From Enterobacteriaceae bacterium 89 (GTDB lineage Bacteria; Pseudomonadota; Gammaproteobacteria; Enterobacterales; Enterobacteriaceae): a DNA stretch of 64,000 bases. The translations under genes were made by a program, and so were the position numbers. Shown here one piece after another: positions 41,046 to 53,642 of the stretch; position 1 is the first letter of the stretch; each line of letters starts with the position of its first letter. Below the pieces are notes generated by a model that saw nothing but the letters and a program-made list of their open reading frames with translations, did not search any database and was not told the DNA's origin. The stretch spans positions 434,001 through 498,000 of the forward strand of contig RQJH01000001.1 of assembly GCA_014156375.1 (NCBI GenBank). The letters run 5' to 3'.

Positions 41046-41053
41046 CTGCAGTT

Positions 41054-41785
41054 TTACCCGCGCTGGCGCACCGCTTCGAACAGGCAAATGCCTGTCGCTA
41101 CGGACACGTTCAGAGAAGACACGCTACCGGCCATTGGGATGCTGATCAGCTCGTCACAGTGCTCACGGGTCAGACGACGCATGCCTTCGCCTTCCGCGCC
41201 CATCACCAACGCCATACGGCCAGTCATCTTGCTCTGATACAGCGTGTGGTCTGCTTCGCCAGCCGTACCAACAATCCAGATATTCTCTTCCTGCAGCAGA
41301 CGCATGGTGCGCGCCAGGTTAGTTACACGGATCAGCGGAACGCTTTCTGCGGCACCACAGGCCACTTTCTTCGCCGTTGCATTCAGCTGCGCAGAGCGGT
41401 CACGCGGAACGATCACCGCATGCACGCCAGCGGCATCTGCGCTACGCAGACAGGCGCCGAGGTTGTGCGGGTCGGTCACGCCATCGAGGATCAGCAGGAA
41501 CGGATTTTCAAACTGAGCCAGCAGATCCGGCAGATCATTTTCCTGATACTGTCGACCTTCTTTCACACGAGCGATGATCCCCTGATGCACAGCACCTTCG
41601 CTTTTTTCATCGAGGAACTGGCGGTTTGCCACCTGAATCACCACGCCCTGGGCTTCCAGCGCATGGATCAGCGGCAGCAGGCGCTTGTCTTCGCGGCCTT
41701 TCAGAATAAAGACTTCCTGAAAACGCTCCGGTGCGCGCTCCAGCAGGGCCTGCACCGCGTGGATGCCGTAAATCATTTCACTCAT
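41054..41785 (-). CDS. rlmB: RlmB, 23S rRNA (guanosine-2251-2'-O)-methyltransferase
   Basis: A 243-residue SpoU-class methyltransferase, the same length as E. coli. The knot motifs are [39 protein letters not shown] and [23 protein letters not shown]. It methylates G2251 of the peptidyl-transferase loop. It is the last gene of the nsrR-rnr-rlmB series, separated from rnr by a repeat-rich gap. Confidence 0.96.
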   Translation of the reverse strand: MSEMIYGIHAVQALLERAPERFQEVFILKGREDKRLLPLIHALEAQGVVIQVANRQFLDEKSEGAVHQGIIARVKEGRQYQENDLPDLLAQFENPFLLILDGVTDPHNLGACLRSADAAGVHAVIVPRDRSAQLNATAKKVACGAAESVPLIRVTNLARTMRLLQEENIWIVGTAGEADHTLYQSKMTGRMALVMGAEGEGMRRLTREHCDELISIPMAGSVSSLNVSVATGICLFEAVRQRG

Positions 41786-41825
41786 GGGGGGTACTCATTA
41801 CCTGTTTGTTCAAAGGGTGTTTTCC

Positions 41826-41950
41826 CCTCTCCCTAACCCTCTCCCAAAGGGAGAGGGAACAGTTCTGCTTTATTTTCTTCCCCCGCAAGGGAGAGGGAAC
41901 AGTTCTGCTGCATTTCTCCCTCTCCCTTGGGAGAGGGCCGGGGAGAGGGG
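41826..41950. repeat. Cluster of CCCTCTCCC/GGGAGAGGG repeats in the rnr-rlmB gap
   Basis: Two exact 23-bp direct repeats, beginning AAGGGAGAGGGAACAG, lie at 41847-41869 and 41887-41909. Flanking copies CCCTCTCCC-AAA-GGGAGAGGG and CTCTCCCTTGGGAGAG form hairpins. A related palindrome is at 24591-24612. They fill most of the 173-bp space and could stabilise or process the rnr-rlmB transcript. Confidence 0.85.
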
Positions 41951-41958
41951 CTTATCTC

Positions 41959-44418
41959 TTACTCTGCCGCTTTCTTCTTAGCGGCGCGCTTAGCTTTAGT
42001 GGCGGCAGCGATTTTAAGCGTTTTTGCCGAAGGCGTTTTCGCTTTCTTACTAGCCGCTTCCTTCTTCGCCGCTTTTGACTTCACTTTTTTAGGCTGGCTT
42101 TTATCGCCACGGAACGCGCTGTCTGGTTCGAAGTTAACTTTCTTACCAGCCTGACGACGCTTGCCACCCGCTTTACCGCCAGCAGGTTTCTTCGCTTTCT
42201 CACGTGCGGTTTTACCCACGTTGCGCGGGCCGCGTTCGCTGGAAATCAGAGAGAAGTCGATTTTACGCTCGTCCATATTGACGGCTTCAACCTTCACTTC
42301 CACGCGATCGCCCAGACGATACGTCTGACCGCCGGATTCGCCAATCAGACGCTGTCCGATCTGATCGAAACGGTAGTAGTCGTTATCGAGCGAGGAGACA
42401 TGCACCAGGCCGTCGATAAACAGATCGTTGAGGCGGACGAAGAAACCAAAGCCGGTCACGCTGGCAATCACGCCCGGGAAGACGTTGCCGACCTGATCCT
42501 GCATAAAGTCGCACTTCAGCCAGTCGGAAACTTCGCGAGTGGCTTCGTCGGCGCGGCGTTCGGTCATCGAACAGTGCTGGCCCAGCTGCAACATCTCTTC
42601 CATGCTGTAATGCCAGCCGCCGGTCTCGGTGGAATTGCCCTTATGCCCCTGCTCTTTCGCCAGCAGATACTTGATGGCGCGGTGCAGCGACAGATCCGGG
42701 TAACGACGAATCGGCGAGGTAAAGTGCGCGTAGGACTGCAGCGCCAGACCAAAGTGACCGCGGTTTTCCGGATCGTAGACCGCCTGCTTCATTGAGCGCA
42801 GCAGCATGGTTTGCAGCATCTCATGATCGGGACGATCGGCGATGGAAGTCAGCAGCTCTGCGTAATCGCGTGGTTCTGGTCTGCCGCCACCCGGCAGTTC
42901 CAGGCCCAGCTCCGCCAGCACGGTGCGGAAAGAGGTGATGGCCTCTTCGGTCGGCTTGTCGTGGATACGGAACAGCGCAGGCTCTTCGGCTTTCTCAACG
43001 AAACGCGCGGCAGAGATATTGGCGAGGATCATGCACTCTTCAATCAGCTTGTGCGCATCGTTACGTTGAGTCTGCTCGATACGCTCAATGCGACGCTCGG
43101 CGTTGAAGATAAACTTCGCTTCTTCGCTCTCGAACGAAATCCCGCCGCGTTCTGCGCGCGCTTCGTCGAGCACTTTGTAGAGATTGTGCAGCTCTTCGAT
43201 ATGCTTAACCAGCGGTGCGTACTGATCACGCAGCTCCTGATCGCCCTGCAGCATATGCCAGACCTTGGTATAGGTCAGACGTGCGTGAGAGCTCATCACC
43301 GCTTCGTAGAATTTGTAACCCGTCAGTTTGCCTTTTGCCGAGATGGTCATTTCACAGACCATACACAGGCGATCGACCTGCGGGTTCAGGGAACACAGGC
43401 CGTTAGACAGCACTTCCGGCAGCATTGGCACAACCTGCGACGGGAAGTAGACGGAGGTGCCACGATTACGCGCTTCCGCATCCAGCGCGGTTGGCGGACG
43501 CACGTAGTAGCTCACGTCGGCAATGGCTACCCACAGACGCCAGCCACCGCCGCGTTTTTTCTCGCAGTAAACGGCATCATCGAAATCGCGGGCATCTTCG
43601 CCGTCAATGGTCACCAGCGGCAGGTCGCGCAAATCGACACGGCCCACTTTAGCTTCTTCCGGCACCTGCTCTTTCAGGCCAGCGACCTGTTTTTCCACTG
43701 CCGGTGGCCAGGTATAAGGAATCTCATGGGTGCGCAGCGCCATATCAACGGCCATGCCGGTGCCCATGTTGTCGCCCAGTACTTCCACGATCTTACCGAT
43801 AGCCTTAGTGCGGCGGGTTGGACGCTGAGTCAGCTCAACCACCACCACGAAGCCCATGCGGGCGCCCATCAGCTCTTCCGGTGGGATAAGGATATCGAAG
43901 CTCATACGGCTGTCGTCCGGCACCACAAAGCCAATGCCGGCATCCATAAAGTAGCGACCCACGATTTGGCCCTTACGCGGCTCCAGCACGCGGACCACGC
44001 GCGCTTCGCGGCGGCCTTTACGATCGGCACCCAGCGGTTGAGCGAGGATCAGATCGCCGTGCATACACATTTTCATCTGTTCGGATGAAAGATAAAGATC
44101 GTCTTTACGTCCTTCAACGCGCAGGAAACCGTAGCCATCGCGGTGGCCAATAACGGTGCCTTTCAGCAAATCAAGACGTTCCGGCAGCGCATAGCACTGA
44201 CGGCGGGTGAAAACGAGCTGCCCGTCGCGCTCCATAGCACGCAGACGACGGCGCAGGGCTTCCAGCTGTTCTTCACCTTCGATTTTCAGCTCGGTCGCCA
44301 GCTCATCACGGCTAACGGGTTTTTCGCGTTTGGCAATGAAATCGAGGATGAATTCCCGGCTCGGGATAGGGTTCGCGTATTTTTCGGCTTCGCGTTCCTG
44401 GAATGGATCTTGTGACAT
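41959..44418 (-). CDS. rnr: RNase R, 3'-5' exoribonuclease
   Basis: A 819-residue RNB-family exonuclease. In order it has an N-terminal helix-turn-helix/winged domain, two cold-shock domains (about residues 85-240), the RNB catalytic domain with [15 protein letters not shown], an S1 domain (about 640-725) and a Lys-rich tail. It degrades structured RNA and supports trans-translation decay. ATG 44418 follows GGAGGAACCGCT; the open frame to 44460 overlaps nsrR and is rejected. Confidence 0.97.
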   Translation of the reverse strand: MSQDPFQEREAEKYANPIPSREFILDFIAKREKPVSRDELATELKIEGEEQLEALRRRLRAMERDGQLVFTRRQCYALPERLDLLKGTVIGHRDGYGFLRVEGRKDDLYLSSEQMKMCMHGDLILAQPLGADRKGRREARVVRVLEPRKGQIVGRYFMDAGIGFVVPDDSRMSFDILIPPEELMGARMGFVVVVELTQRPTRRTKAIGKIVEVLGDNMGTGMAVDMALRTHEIPYTWPPAVEKQVAGLKEQVPEEAKVGRVDLRDLPLVTIDGEDARDFDDAVYCEKKRGGGWRLWVAIADVSYYVRPPTALDAEARNRGTSVYFPSQVVPMLPEVLSNGLCSLNPQVDRLCMVCEMTISAKGKLTGYKFYEAVMSSHARLTYTKVWHMLQGDQELRDQYAPLVKHIEELHNLYKVLDEARAERGGISFESEEAKFIFNAERRIERIEQTQRNDAHKLIEECMILANISAARFVEKAEEPALFRIHDKPTEEAITSFRTVLAELGLELPGGGRPEPRDYAELLTSIADRPDHEMLQTMLLRSMKQAVYDPENRGHFGLALQSYAHFTSPIRRYPDLSLHRAIKYLLAKEQGHKGNSTETGGWHYSMEEMLQLGQHCSMTERRADEATREVSDWLKCDFMQDQVGNVFPGVIASVTGFGFFVRLNDLFIDGLVHVSSLDNDYYRFDQIGQRLIGESGGQTYRLGDRVEVKVEAVNMDERKIDFSLISSERGPRNVGKTAREKAKKPAGGKAGGKRRQAGKKVNFEPDSAFRGDKSQPKKVKSKAAKKEAASKKAKTPSAKTLKIAAATKAKRAAKKKAAE

Positions 44419-44456
44419 AGCGGTTCCTCCGTTGTCAGCTCCGGTGAAGTGACAGG

Positions 44457-44882
44457 TCACTCCACCAGCAATAATTTATAAAGCGGTTGATTCTCTTCAA
44501 CCAAATCGGCCAGCGTGTAGTTATCCAGCTCCTTGAGAAAACTGTTCACGGCCTTAGAAAGCGCCTGTTTCAGACGACAGGCGGGCGTAATATGGCAAAA
44601 CTCGCTGCTGCAGTTCACCAACGTTAGCGGTTCAAGCTCACGAACCACATCACCCACACGAATACTTTTCGCTGGTTTACCCAGGCGGATCCCGCCGTTT
44701 TTCCCACGCACGGCATCCACGTAACCAGCACGGCTGAGCTGATTGATTATCTTAACCATATGATTACGGGACACGCCATAGACTTCCGTCACTTCAGAAA
44801 TACTGGTCATCCGGCCGTCCGGCAGCGATGCCATATAGATTAGCGCACGCAATCCGTAATCGGTGAAACTCGTTAACTGCAC
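44457..44882 (-). CDS. nsrR: NsrR, nitric-oxide-sensing [2Fe-2S]/[4Fe-4S] Rrf2-family repressor
   Basis: The 141-residue protein equals E. coli. An N-terminal winged helix ([23 protein letters not shown]) precedes the cluster ligands C91, C96 and C102. It represses NO-detoxification genes such as ytfE and is inactivated by NO. The operator before ytfE in this window matches its consensus. It is the first gene of the nsrR-rnr-rlmB transcription unit, with a 38-bp gap to rnr. Confidence 0.97.
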   Translation of the reverse strand: MQLTSFTDYGLRALIYMASLPDGRMTSISEVTEVYGVSRNHMVKIINQLSRAGYVDAVRGKNGGIRLGKPAKSIRVGDVVRELEPLTLVNCSSEFCHITPACRLKQALSKAVNSFLKELDNYTLADLVEENQPLYKLLLVE

Positions 44883-44982
44883 ATCAACCTCAAAGCAGGG
44901 AAAATCGGGGTGTTATTACCATTGATGATAAACCAGCCAGCCAGGTAGCGGTTAATTATTTAAGCGGGGGAGATAAGGAAGC

Positions 44983-45013
44983 GATAAAACGAGGGGCGCT
45001 GTGAAAGCGCCCC
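44983..45013 (-). terminator. Terminator of purA
   Basis: On the minus strand GGGGCGCT-TTCAC-AGCGCCCC is followed by TCGTTTTATC. It starts 9 bp after the purA stop. Confidence 0.92.
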
Positions 45014-45021
45014 TGACATGA

Positions 45022-46323
<1,302 letters not shown>

Positions 46324-46422
46324 TCAAAATCACCGTTTGCTTAAAAATGGATTCTACCATCGGTTTCGACGATGACCAGCACTTTTTGCATGCAAAAAAT
46401 AATGAATCCGGCGCTTTTTTGA

Positions 46423-46620
46423 TCAGCCAATCGTTTTCGTCAACATGTAGTATATGACTACGCCTGCGACCACAAGACCCCCGCCAAAACGACGCAGCAG
46501 ATGATCCGGCAGCTGTGAAAGTGCGGCCACCATTTTACGCCACGCCTGTGGGTAGAGCATCGGCCCCAGGCCTTCGAGCACCAGAACCAGCGCAAGCGCC
46601 AGCCAGATTGTTGAGTTCAT
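46423..46620 (-). CDS. yjeT: YjeT, DUF2065 small inner-membrane protein
   Basis: A 65-residue protein with two hydrophobic segments (about 5-22 and 45-62), LVLEGLGPMLYPQAWR between them and the C-terminus YYMLTKTIG. The same length and position as E. coli YjeT, just downstream of hflC. Function unknown. Confidence 0.9.
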   Translation of the reverse strand: MNSTIWLALALVLVLEGLGPMLYPQAWRKMVAALSQLPDHLLRRFGGGLVVAGVVIYYMLTKTIG

Positions 46621-46631
46621 GTTTCATCCTG

Positions 46632-46664
46632 ATAAAAGAAAACCACCGCAGATGCGGTGGTTTT
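46632..46664 (-). terminator. Terminator after hflC
   Basis: AACCACCGC-ATCT-GCGGTGGTT on the minus strand is followed by TTCTTTT. It lies between hflC and yjeT, so yjeT is probably also transcribed by read-through. Confidence 0.85.
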
Positions 46665-46686
46665 AAGACTGAGACTGCCTGCTATC

Positions 46687-47691
46687 TTAACGCTTAGCGT
46701 TGTCCGGCGTCTTCATGTAGCGGAAGAAATCGCTGTCCGGGCTCAGGACCATCACGTCCTGGTTGCTCTGGAAGCTGTTCTCATAAGCGCGCAGGCTACG
46801 GATGAAGGCATAGAAGTCTGGATCCTGGCTAAACGCATCAGCAAACAGTTTCGCCGCATCGGCATCACCTTCACCGCGCATGATACGACCCTGGCGCTCG
46901 GCTTCTGCCAGCGTCTTGGTCACTTCATAGTCGGCTGCGGCGCGCAGTTTCTCGGCTTCTTCCTGACCCTGTGAGCGATGGCGACGGGCAACCGCTTCAC
47001 GCTCGGCGCGCATACGGTTGTAGATCGCATCAGACACTTCGGTCGGCAGGTTGATCTGTTTGATACGCACATCGACCACTTCAATACCCAATGCCGCCAT
47101 ACTGTTCGGGTTAATCACCGGCACTTTGCCGTTGGTTTCAGCCTGAACGCGTTCTGCCGCTTCAGCAATAGCGCTGTCGGCCGCTGGCGTTGCCACTTCA
47201 TCATCACCGCCGGAGGTCCCGGTGTTCAGGGCATCGCGCACTTCGATAGTCAGACGACCACGGGAATCGGTCACGATGTCTTTCACATCCAGACGACCAA
47301 TTTCAGAACGCAGACGGTCAGAGAACTTACGTTTCAGCAGCACTTCGGCCTGGGAGACGTCACCGCCGCCGGTTGCCAGATAGTAACGGCTGAAATCGCT
47401 GATGCGCCATTTGATGTAGGAATCAACGATCAGGTCTTTCTTCTCTTTGGTGACGAAGCGGTCGGCCTGGTTGTCCATGGTCTGAATACGCGCATCGAGA
47501 GTTTTCACTGATTCGAGGAACGGCACTTTGAAGTGCAGACCCGGCGCATACACCAGCGGTTTGTTTTCATCGTCACGAACCACTTTACCGAAGCGCAGCG
47601 TAATACCGCGCTCACCCTCTTTGACCACAAACACTGAAGTGTAGAGGCCTACCAGCACGATGATAATTATCGCAATGACTGACTTACGCAT
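46687..47691 (-). CDS. hflC: HflC, SPFH-domain modulator of FtsH protease
   Basis: The 334-residue protein equals E. coli. One N-terminal membrane helix (VIAIIIIVLVGLYTSVFVV) is followed by the periplasmic SPFH/band-7 domain. Together with HflK it builds a large cage around FtsH. It is 2 bp after hflK in the hflX-hflK-hflC run. Confidence 0.96.
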   Translation of the reverse strand: MRKSVIAIIIIVLVGLYTSVFVVKEGERGITLRFGKVVRDDENKPLVYAPGLHFKVPFLESVKTLDARIQTMDNQADRFVTKEKKDLIVDSYIKWRISDFSRYYLATGGGDVSQAEVLLKRKFSDRLRSEIGRLDVKDIVTDSRGRLTIEVRDALNTGTSGGDDEVATPAADSAIAEAAERVQAETNGKVPVINPNSMAALGIEVVDVRIKQINLPTEVSDAIYNRMRAEREAVARRHRSQGQEEAEKLRAAADYEVTKTLAEAERQGRIMRGEGDADAAKLFADAFSQDPDFYAFIRSLRAYENSFQSNQDVMVLSPDSDFFRYMKTPDNAKR

Positions 47692-47693
47692 CG

Positions 47694-48965
47694 TTATTCC
47701 CCCTGACGCTGGTAGTCGTTACGCTGTGCGTTTGCACGGCGTTGGTCCATGATACTGTCGCTTGTGGACGGTGCGTTGTTGCTGGCACTGCTGCTGGATC
47801 CTGACGCAGGCGGCAGGCGCAACAGGCTGTCAGCGCCACTGCTGTCACTCTTTTTTGCAGGTGCGGCACTGCCACCCTTCAGCATCTGGTCCAGCGGTAG
47901 CACCATCAGGTTGCTCCCTTTATCGTTCACCAGCACTTTACGGGTATGGCTCAGCACTTTCTCCATGGTCTCAATGTAGAGACGCTCACGGGTGATTTCC
48001 GGTGCAGCCTTGTATTCAGGCAGGATTTTCGCAAAGCGAGCCACTTCACCCTGAGCTTCCAGCACGGTCTGAGTCTTATACGCACGCGCCTCTTCGAGGA
48101 TACGCTGCGCCTGACCGTTAGCACGTGGCTGAACTTCGTTGGTGTAGGCTTCGGCTTCACGGATGTACTGCTGTTCGTTCTCACGAGCGGCAATCGCATC
48201 ATCAAACGCGGCTTTCACTTCTTCCGGCGGACGAGCGGTCTGGAAGTTGACGTCCAGCAGGGTGATACCCATGTTGTACGGACGAATGGTCTCTTCCAGT
48301 TCACGCTGGGTATCGCTACGAATAACGGTACGCCCTTCGGTGAGGATACGGTCCATGGTGTATTTGCCGATCACGCCGCGCAGTGCGCTGTCCGTGGCCT
48401 GACGCAGGCTGTCATCCGGGCTGGTGACGCTGTACAGGTACTTTTGCGGATCGGTAACGCGGTACTGCACGTTCATTTCAACGCGCACTACGTTTTCATC
48501 AGAGGTCAGCATTACGCCGGACGCAGCCAGTTCACGCACCGCTTCCACGTTTACTGCCGTCACGTCGTCGATGAACGTCGGTTTCCAGTTCAGGCCCGGC
48601 TCAACCAGATGGCTGAATTTACCGAAGCGCGTCACGACACCGCGTTCTGCTTCTTTAATGGTGTAGAACCCGCTGGCTGCCCAAATGATGACGACCGCTG
48701 CGGCAGCAATGCCGACAATGCGTCCGCCCATCGGGCCACGAGGTAATTGTGGCGTGTTGCTGCCACCGCCTGAACCGCCTTTACCGCCACCCAGGCCGCC
48801 GAGCTTTTTGCTCAGCTTGCGGAAGATATCATCCAGATCAGGAGGCCCCTGATCGCGACCACCTTTGTTTCCGTTTCCATTTCCCCCAGAGTTGCCGCCT
48901 TGATTATTGCTGCTTCCCCACGGGTCGCGGTCTTGTCCGTTATTACCGGGCTGATTCCACGCCAT
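47694..48965 (-). CDS. hflK: HflK, SPFH-domain modulator of FtsH protease
   Basis: A 423-residue partner of HflC. A Gly/Asn-rich cytosolic N-terminus is followed by a membrane helix at about residues 80-100 (IVGIAAAAVVIIWAASGFYTI) and the SPFH domain. The C-terminal tail is Ser/Ala/Asn-rich. It is four residues longer than E. coli HflK. An 80-bp gap to hflX precedes it. Confidence 0.96.
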   Translation of the reverse strand: MAWNQPGNNGQDRDPWGSSNNQGGNSGGNGNGNKGGRDQGPPDLDDIFRKLSKKLGGLGGGKGGSGGGSNTPQLPRGPMGGRIVGIAAAAVVIIWAASGFYTIKEAERGVVTRFGKFSHLVEPGLNWKPTFIDDVTAVNVEAVRELAASGVMLTSDENVVRVEMNVQYRVTDPQKYLYSVTSPDDSLRQATDSALRGVIGKYTMDRILTEGRTVIRSDTQRELEETIRPYNMGITLLDVNFQTARPPEEVKAAFDDAIAARENEQQYIREAEAYTNEVQPRANGQAQRILEEARAYKTQTVLEAQGEVARFAKILPEYKAAPEITRERLYIETMEKVLSHTRKVLVNDKGSNLMVLPLDQMLKGGSAAPAKKSDSSGADSLLRLPPASGSSSSASNNAPSTSDSIMDQRRANAQRNDYQRQGE

Positions 48966-49045
48966 GTATGTGCTCCATATTTGTTATGCGGTGTATACCC
49001 ATATTGCCGGGTATAAAGGCGATTGTTCTTCAGGCCAACTGTCTG

Positions 49046-50326
49046 TCAGACCACATAGTCCGTCAGTGCAGGTTCTTGCTTACAGAGGCGACGCCAGTCC
49101 ACGATCGGCATTCGGACTTCCAGACCGACGCTACCGTCATCCTCCATCCACTCTTTTTCTATCGCCTGAAGCTGATAAAAACGACTTCTCAGACGACCTT
49201 CCTGCGGCGGCAGACGCAGCGTATGCTGAGCCACTTCGCCCGAAAGGCATTCTGTTAAAGCCTGGAAAAGCAGTGGTACGCCAACTCCCGTCTGGGCAGA
49301 AAGCCAGACGCGAATCGGTTTGTTTTCATCGTCCCTGTCGATACGCGGCTCAAAATCTTCCAGCATATCGATCTTGTTCATCACCAGCAGCGTTGGGATG
49401 TCGTCGGACTCGATTTCATCGAGCACTACATTCACTGCATCAATGTTTTCCTGTAAGCGGACATCGGCGGCATCAATCACATGCAGCAGCAGCGTCGCCT
49501 GACGCGTCTCCTGCAACGTCGCTTTAAACGCCGCCACTAAATCGTGTGGCAAATGACGAATAAAACCTACGGTGTCGGCCAGCACGGTTTCGCCCACGTC
49601 TGCGACGTTAATCCGGCGCAGCGTCGGGTCGAGCGTCGCGAACAGCTGGTCCGCGGCATAAACTTCCGCTTCGGTAATCTGGTTAAACAGCGTCGACTTC
49701 CCGGCGTTGGTGTAACCCACCAGCGACACGGTCGGAATATCGGCTTTCTTACGTGAGCGACGGCCCTGCTCGCGCTGCTTCTCAACTCGCTCAAGACGAG
49801 AGAGGATCAGCATGATGCGGTTGCGCAGTAAGCGACGGTCGGTTTCGAGCTGGGTTTCACCCGGGCCACGCAAACCAATCCCGCCTTTCTGTCGTTCAAG
49901 GTGGGTCCAGCCACGCACCAGGCGCGTCGCCAGATGGCGCAGCTGCGCCAGCTCAACCTGCAGTTTCCCTTCATGGGTACGGGCACGCTGAGCAAAAATA
50001 TCGAGAATCAGACCGGTACGATCGATAACCCTGCATTCACACAAACGCTCCAGGTTACGTTCCTGGGCCGGACTTAACGCATGGTCGAATAAGACAACGG
50101 AAGCTCCCGTCGCTTTTACGGCTTCCGCAATTTCGACAGCCTTACCTTCACCAACAAAATACTTTGGGTGCGGCGCTTTACGGCTACCGGTAATCACCTG
50201 CATTGCTTCGACACCGGCGGAAGAGACCAGGGATTCAAACTCCTGAAGGTCTTCCATATCTTTGTCTTGCGAAAAATAGATGTGTACCAGCACCGCCTGC
50301 TCACCGGCGTCATAACGGTCAAACAA
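49046..50326 (-). CDS. hflX: HflX, ribosome-splitting GTPase
   Basis: The 426-residue protein equals E. coli. The N-terminal HflX domain is followed by an Obg-like G domain with G1 [10 protein letters not shown]3 DTVGF and G4 NKID. It dissociates stalled 70S ribosomes after heat stress. It is 74 bp downstream of hfq. Confidence 0.96.
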   Translation of the reverse strand: MFDRYDAGEQAVLVHIYFSQDKDMEDLQEFESLVSSAGVEAMQVITGSRKAPHPKYFVGEGKAVEIAEAVKATGASVVLFDHALSPAQERNLERLCECRVIDRTGLILDIFAQRARTHEGKLQVELAQLRHLATRLVRGWTHLERQKGGIGLRGPGETQLETDRRLLRNRIMLILSRLERVEKQREQGRRSRKKADIPTVSLVGYTNAGKSTLFNQITEAEVYAADQLFATLDPTLRRINVADVGETVLADTVGFIRHLPHDLVAAFKATLQETRQATLLLHVIDAADVRLQENIDAVNVVLDEIESDDIPTLLVMNKIDMLEDFEPRIDRDDENKPIRVWLSAQTGVGVPLLFQALTECLSGEVAQHTLRLPPQEGRLRSRFYQLQAIEKEWMEDDGSVGLEVRMPIVDWRRLCKQEPALTDYVV

Positions 50327-50400
50327 GCGTAATCTCTCCTAAAAGACCAGCGGGGAACCAAACCACCTGGCTCCCCGACATGGATTAACAGCCATCAACC

Positions 50401-50730
<330 letters not shown>

Positions 50731-50832
50731 TTATACCCACGGTTTTCAGGGTGTTACCCACAAACTTCGGGCTTGTACTTTGAACCTTTCGGCTCTGAAA
50801 AATTGCGCACGAACCGTCTTAATTTTACACGT

Positions 50833-51780
50833 TCAGCCTTGACCCGCACCAACAACCTTTAATACTTCGTTGAACGCCTGTTCAGGTTGCTCACTGTCTA
50901 ACCAGTGAACGCCATCCCAGCCGCGCAACCAGGTTACCTGGCGCTTGGCCAACTGTCTCGTGGCGCAAATACCTCTATAAACCATTTCATCATATGAAAT
51001 TTCGCCTTCAAGGTATGACCACATCTGGCGGTATCCCACACAACGAACGGAAGGCATATCCGTATGCAAATCTCCACGGGCAAAAAGCGCCCGCACTTCT
51101 GCTTCAAAACCTGAAGCCAACATCTGATGAAAACGCTGCTCGATGCGCTGATGGAGCAGTTCACGGCTCGCCGGGGCGATGGCGAACTGGTGCACCTTGT
51201 ACGGCAGAGCGTCTCCTGACGTTTGCGTCAGTTCCGTTAAAGTTTTACCCGAAATGAAAAAAACTTCCAGTGCCCGGGAAAGTCTTTGCGGATCATTTGG
51301 ATGAATACGCGCAGCCGCGACAGGGTCAATCTCCTGAAGCTGCTGATGCAGCGCATTCCATCCTTGCTCTGCTGCCTGTACTTCAATTTTAGACCTTACC
51401 TCAGGATCTGCCGACGGTAATGGCGACAGACCTTCCAGTAAGGCTTTGAAATACAACATTGTGCCGCCCACCAACAGCGGAATTCGCCCCGCTGCGGTGA
51501 TCTCCGCCATCTCGGCCAGCGCGTCGCGACGGAAATCCGCCGCAGAATACGACTGGGCCGGATCGAGAAGATCCAGCAAACGGTGCGGAGCCGCGGCAAG
51601 TTCACGCGCATCGGGCTTCGCGGTACCGATATCCATCCCTTTGTAAATAAGGGCGGAATCCACGCTAATCAACTCTACGGGCAAAACTTTACGCAGCTCA
51701 ATTGCCAGCGCGGTTTTCCCGGAGGCCGTCGGTCCCATCAAAAACAGTGCCTGGGGCAGGCTTTTTGTTACATCACTCAT
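50833..51780 (-). CDS. miaA: MiaA, tRNA dimethylallyltransferase
   Basis: A 315-residue enzyme adding dimethylallyl to A37 of tRNAs reading UNN codons. The P-loop GPTASGKT is at residues 16-23, followed by D...[21 protein letters not shown] 51780 overlaps the mutL stop by 8 bp, indicating translational coupling; an ATG four codons upstream is possible. Confidence 0.97.
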   Translation of the reverse strand: MSDVTKSLPQALFLMGPTASGKTALAIELRKVLPVELISVDSALIYKGMDIGTAKPDARELAAAPHRLLDLLDPAQSYSAADFRRDALAEMAEITAAGRIPLLVGGTMLYFKALLEGLSPLPSADPEVRSKIEVQAAEQGWNALHQQLQEIDPVAAARIHPNDPQRLSRALEVFFISGKTLTELTQTSGDALPYKVHQFAIAPASRELLHQRIEQRFHQMLASGFEAEVRALFARGDLHTDMPSVRCVGYRQMWSYLEGEISYDEMVYRGICATRQLAKRQVTWLRGWDGVHWLDSEQPEQAFNEVLKVVGAGQG

Positions 51781-53632
51781 GGTTAAGGGCATTCATCGCC
51801 GTCTCTAAATCAACGGATTGCAACAGGCCGCCCGGCGGCGCTTTCACCAGCTGCGGACACAGACGTTCAACGTCTGTCAGCACGGCAATGGCCTGTGCCA
51901 TATTCCACTGCGCATGATCGCTGGAGACATTACGCGCCAGCCATTGTGCAAGCGAGCCCGCATCAACGGATGATTGCTGCGCCAGGTAGCCTATCAGTTC
52001 AGGAATCAAGATTTGTAAATTTTGTTGTCTTAAGGGTAAAGGCACCGCCCTTACCGTCACATGCTGTGTTTCTGACTGAATTTCCACGCCTATTTGCCCT
52101 AATACCGTCAGGGCTTTTTGCACTGCGGCCTTTTCATCAGCAGTCACTTTCAGGCGCAGCGGGATCAGCAGCGGCTGGGCGCAAACCTCGGTGGTTTCCG
52201 GGGAGAGCTGCGCCTGTTTCAGCCAGCGCTCAGCGACCGGCAACGCCAGCAGGCTAAGCTTTCCGTCACGCTCCAGCAGCGCACGATCGCCCGCGACGAT
52301 CGTCAGCACCCGGCCAAAGCTGTTGCTGTGTCCGGCAAGGCTTTCCGGCGCTGAAGGCATCAGCGGTTTACGTTCAGCCGTCGGGGTTTCCAGCAGCTGC
52401 TTGTACAAAGCGCCCTGCTGTTTTTGATAGCCCGGCTGGGCCTTGGGCCAGCCTGCCCCTGTAGCCGCGCGGGAAGGCGCTGAGCTGGCTGGCGCAGTAT
52501 AGCGCGGAGCCGCAGCTTCCCGGGCCACTGCGGGCTCAGCAAAATGGTTACGTCCGGCAGCGATGCGGTTTTCCGGCAGCGCGCGCGGAGCGGATTCTTC
52601 ATTTTCCTCAGCCAGCGGCAGCGGTGCATCCATCTGCTGTTGCAGCACGCTCAGCACGCCCTGGTAGATAAAATCATGCACCAGCCGCGACTGGTGGAAA
52701 CGCACTTCATGTTTTGCCGGATGGACGTTCACATCCACCTGATGTGGATCGATGGTCAGATACAGCACGAACGCAGGCTGTTCACCCGCGCCGAGTTTAT
52801 CCTCGCAGGCCTGGCGAATGGCGTGGTTGATCAGGCGGTCGCGCATCATGCGGCCATTCACGTAGCAATACTGAATTTCCGCCAGTTGGGCGTTGTTATG
52901 CTTAGGATCGGCGACCCAGCCGTGCAGCGCTAAATCGCCGTGCTGCCACTCGATGGCCAGCGCCTGTTCAACGAACGGCGTGCCGCAGATAGCCGCCAGA
53001 CGACGTTCTTTCTGCCCGCCTTCTGCCACGGCGCGATACTGGCGCACCATTTTACCGTTGTGATTCAGGTTGATAGTGACGTCAAACCGCGCCAGCGCGA
53101 TGCGGCGGATCACCTCGTCAATGTGGGCGAACTCGGTTTTCTCCGTACGCATAAATTTGCGACGAGCCGGGGTGTTGTAAAACAGATCCAGCACTTCCAG
53201 CGTCGTGCCGACAGGATGAGCCGCAGGTTTTACCGTCACGTCCATATCGCGGCCTTCGGCATAGGCCTGCCAGGCTTCCTGCTGATCGGCAATACGGGAA
53301 GTGAGCGTCAGACGGGAGACGGAGCTGATACTGGCAAGCGCTTCGCCGCGAAAGCCGAGGCTGATAATCGCTTCCAGATCGTCGAGAGAAGCTATCTTGC
53401 TGGTCGCATGACGGGCCAGCGCCAGCGCCAGCTCGTCCTTTTTGATGCCACAGCCGTTATCGCGAATGCGGATAAGCTTTGCGCCACCGCGTTCAATATC
53501 GATATCGATGCGGGTCGCGCCCGCATCCAGGCTGTTTTCCACCAGCTCTTTCACCACCGAGGCAGGACGTTCTACCACTTCGCCAGCGGCAATCTGGTTC
53601 GCAAGCTGCGGCGGTAAAACCTGAATCGGCAT
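51773..53632 (-). CDS. mutL: MutL, DNA mismatch repair ATPase
   Basis: A 619-residue GHKL ATPase. The N-terminal motifs are E29 and N33 in [13 protein letters not shown] and D58 in RDNGCGI, followed by [10 protein letters not shown]. It couples MutS recognition to MutH and UvrD. ATG 53632 follows AAGGAGCATTTC; the frame is open to 53746 but runs into amiB. A variable Ala/Pro-rich linker separates it from the C-terminal dimerisation domain. Confidence 0.97.
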   Translation of the reverse strand: MPIQVLPPQLANQIAAGEVVERPASVVKELVENSLDAGATRIDIDIERGGAKLIRIRDNGCGIKKDELALALARHATSKIASLDDLEAIISLGFRGEALASISSVSRLTLTSRIADQQEAWQAYAEGRDMDVTVKPAAHPVGTTLEVLDLFYNTPARRKFMRTEKTEFAHIDEVIRRIALARFDVTINLNHNGKMVRQYRAVAEGGQKERRLAAICGTPFVEQALAIEWQHGDLALHGWVADPKHNNAQLAEIQYCYVNGRMMRDRLINHAIRQACEDKLGAGEQPAFVLYLTIDPHQVDVNVHPAKHEVRFHQSRLVHDFIYQGVLSVLQQQMDAPLPLAEENEESAPRALPENRIAAGRNHFAEPAVAREAAAPRYTAPASSAPSRAATGAGWPKAQPGYQKQQGALYKQLLETPTAERKPLMPSAPESLAGHSNSFGRVLTIVAGDRALLERDGKLSLLALPVAERWLKQAQLSPETTEVCAQPLLIPLRLKVTADEKAAVQKALTVLGQIGVEIQSETQHVTVRAVPLPLRQQNLQILIPELIGYLAQQSSVDAGSLAQWLARNVSSDHAQWNMAQAIAVLTDVERLCPQLVKAPPGGLLQSVDLETAMNALNHE

Positions 53633-53642
53633 GAAATGCTCC

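Noticed and set aside
41826-41950. Possible CRISPR array from spaced direct repeats
   Set aside because: There are only two exact direct copies, one 17-bp interval between them, and no cas genes; the copies are parts of GGGAGAGGG palindromes.
42811-44088. 425-codon plus-strand frame opposite rnr
   Set aside because: It is the antisense of the RNase R catalytic region and has no recognisable domains; such long shadows are common in GC-rich genes.
50327-50400. GGGGA...TCCCC hairpin between hfq and hflX as a terminator
   Set aside because: The stem is interrupted and lacks a T-run, and hfq-hflX are co-transcribed in relatives.
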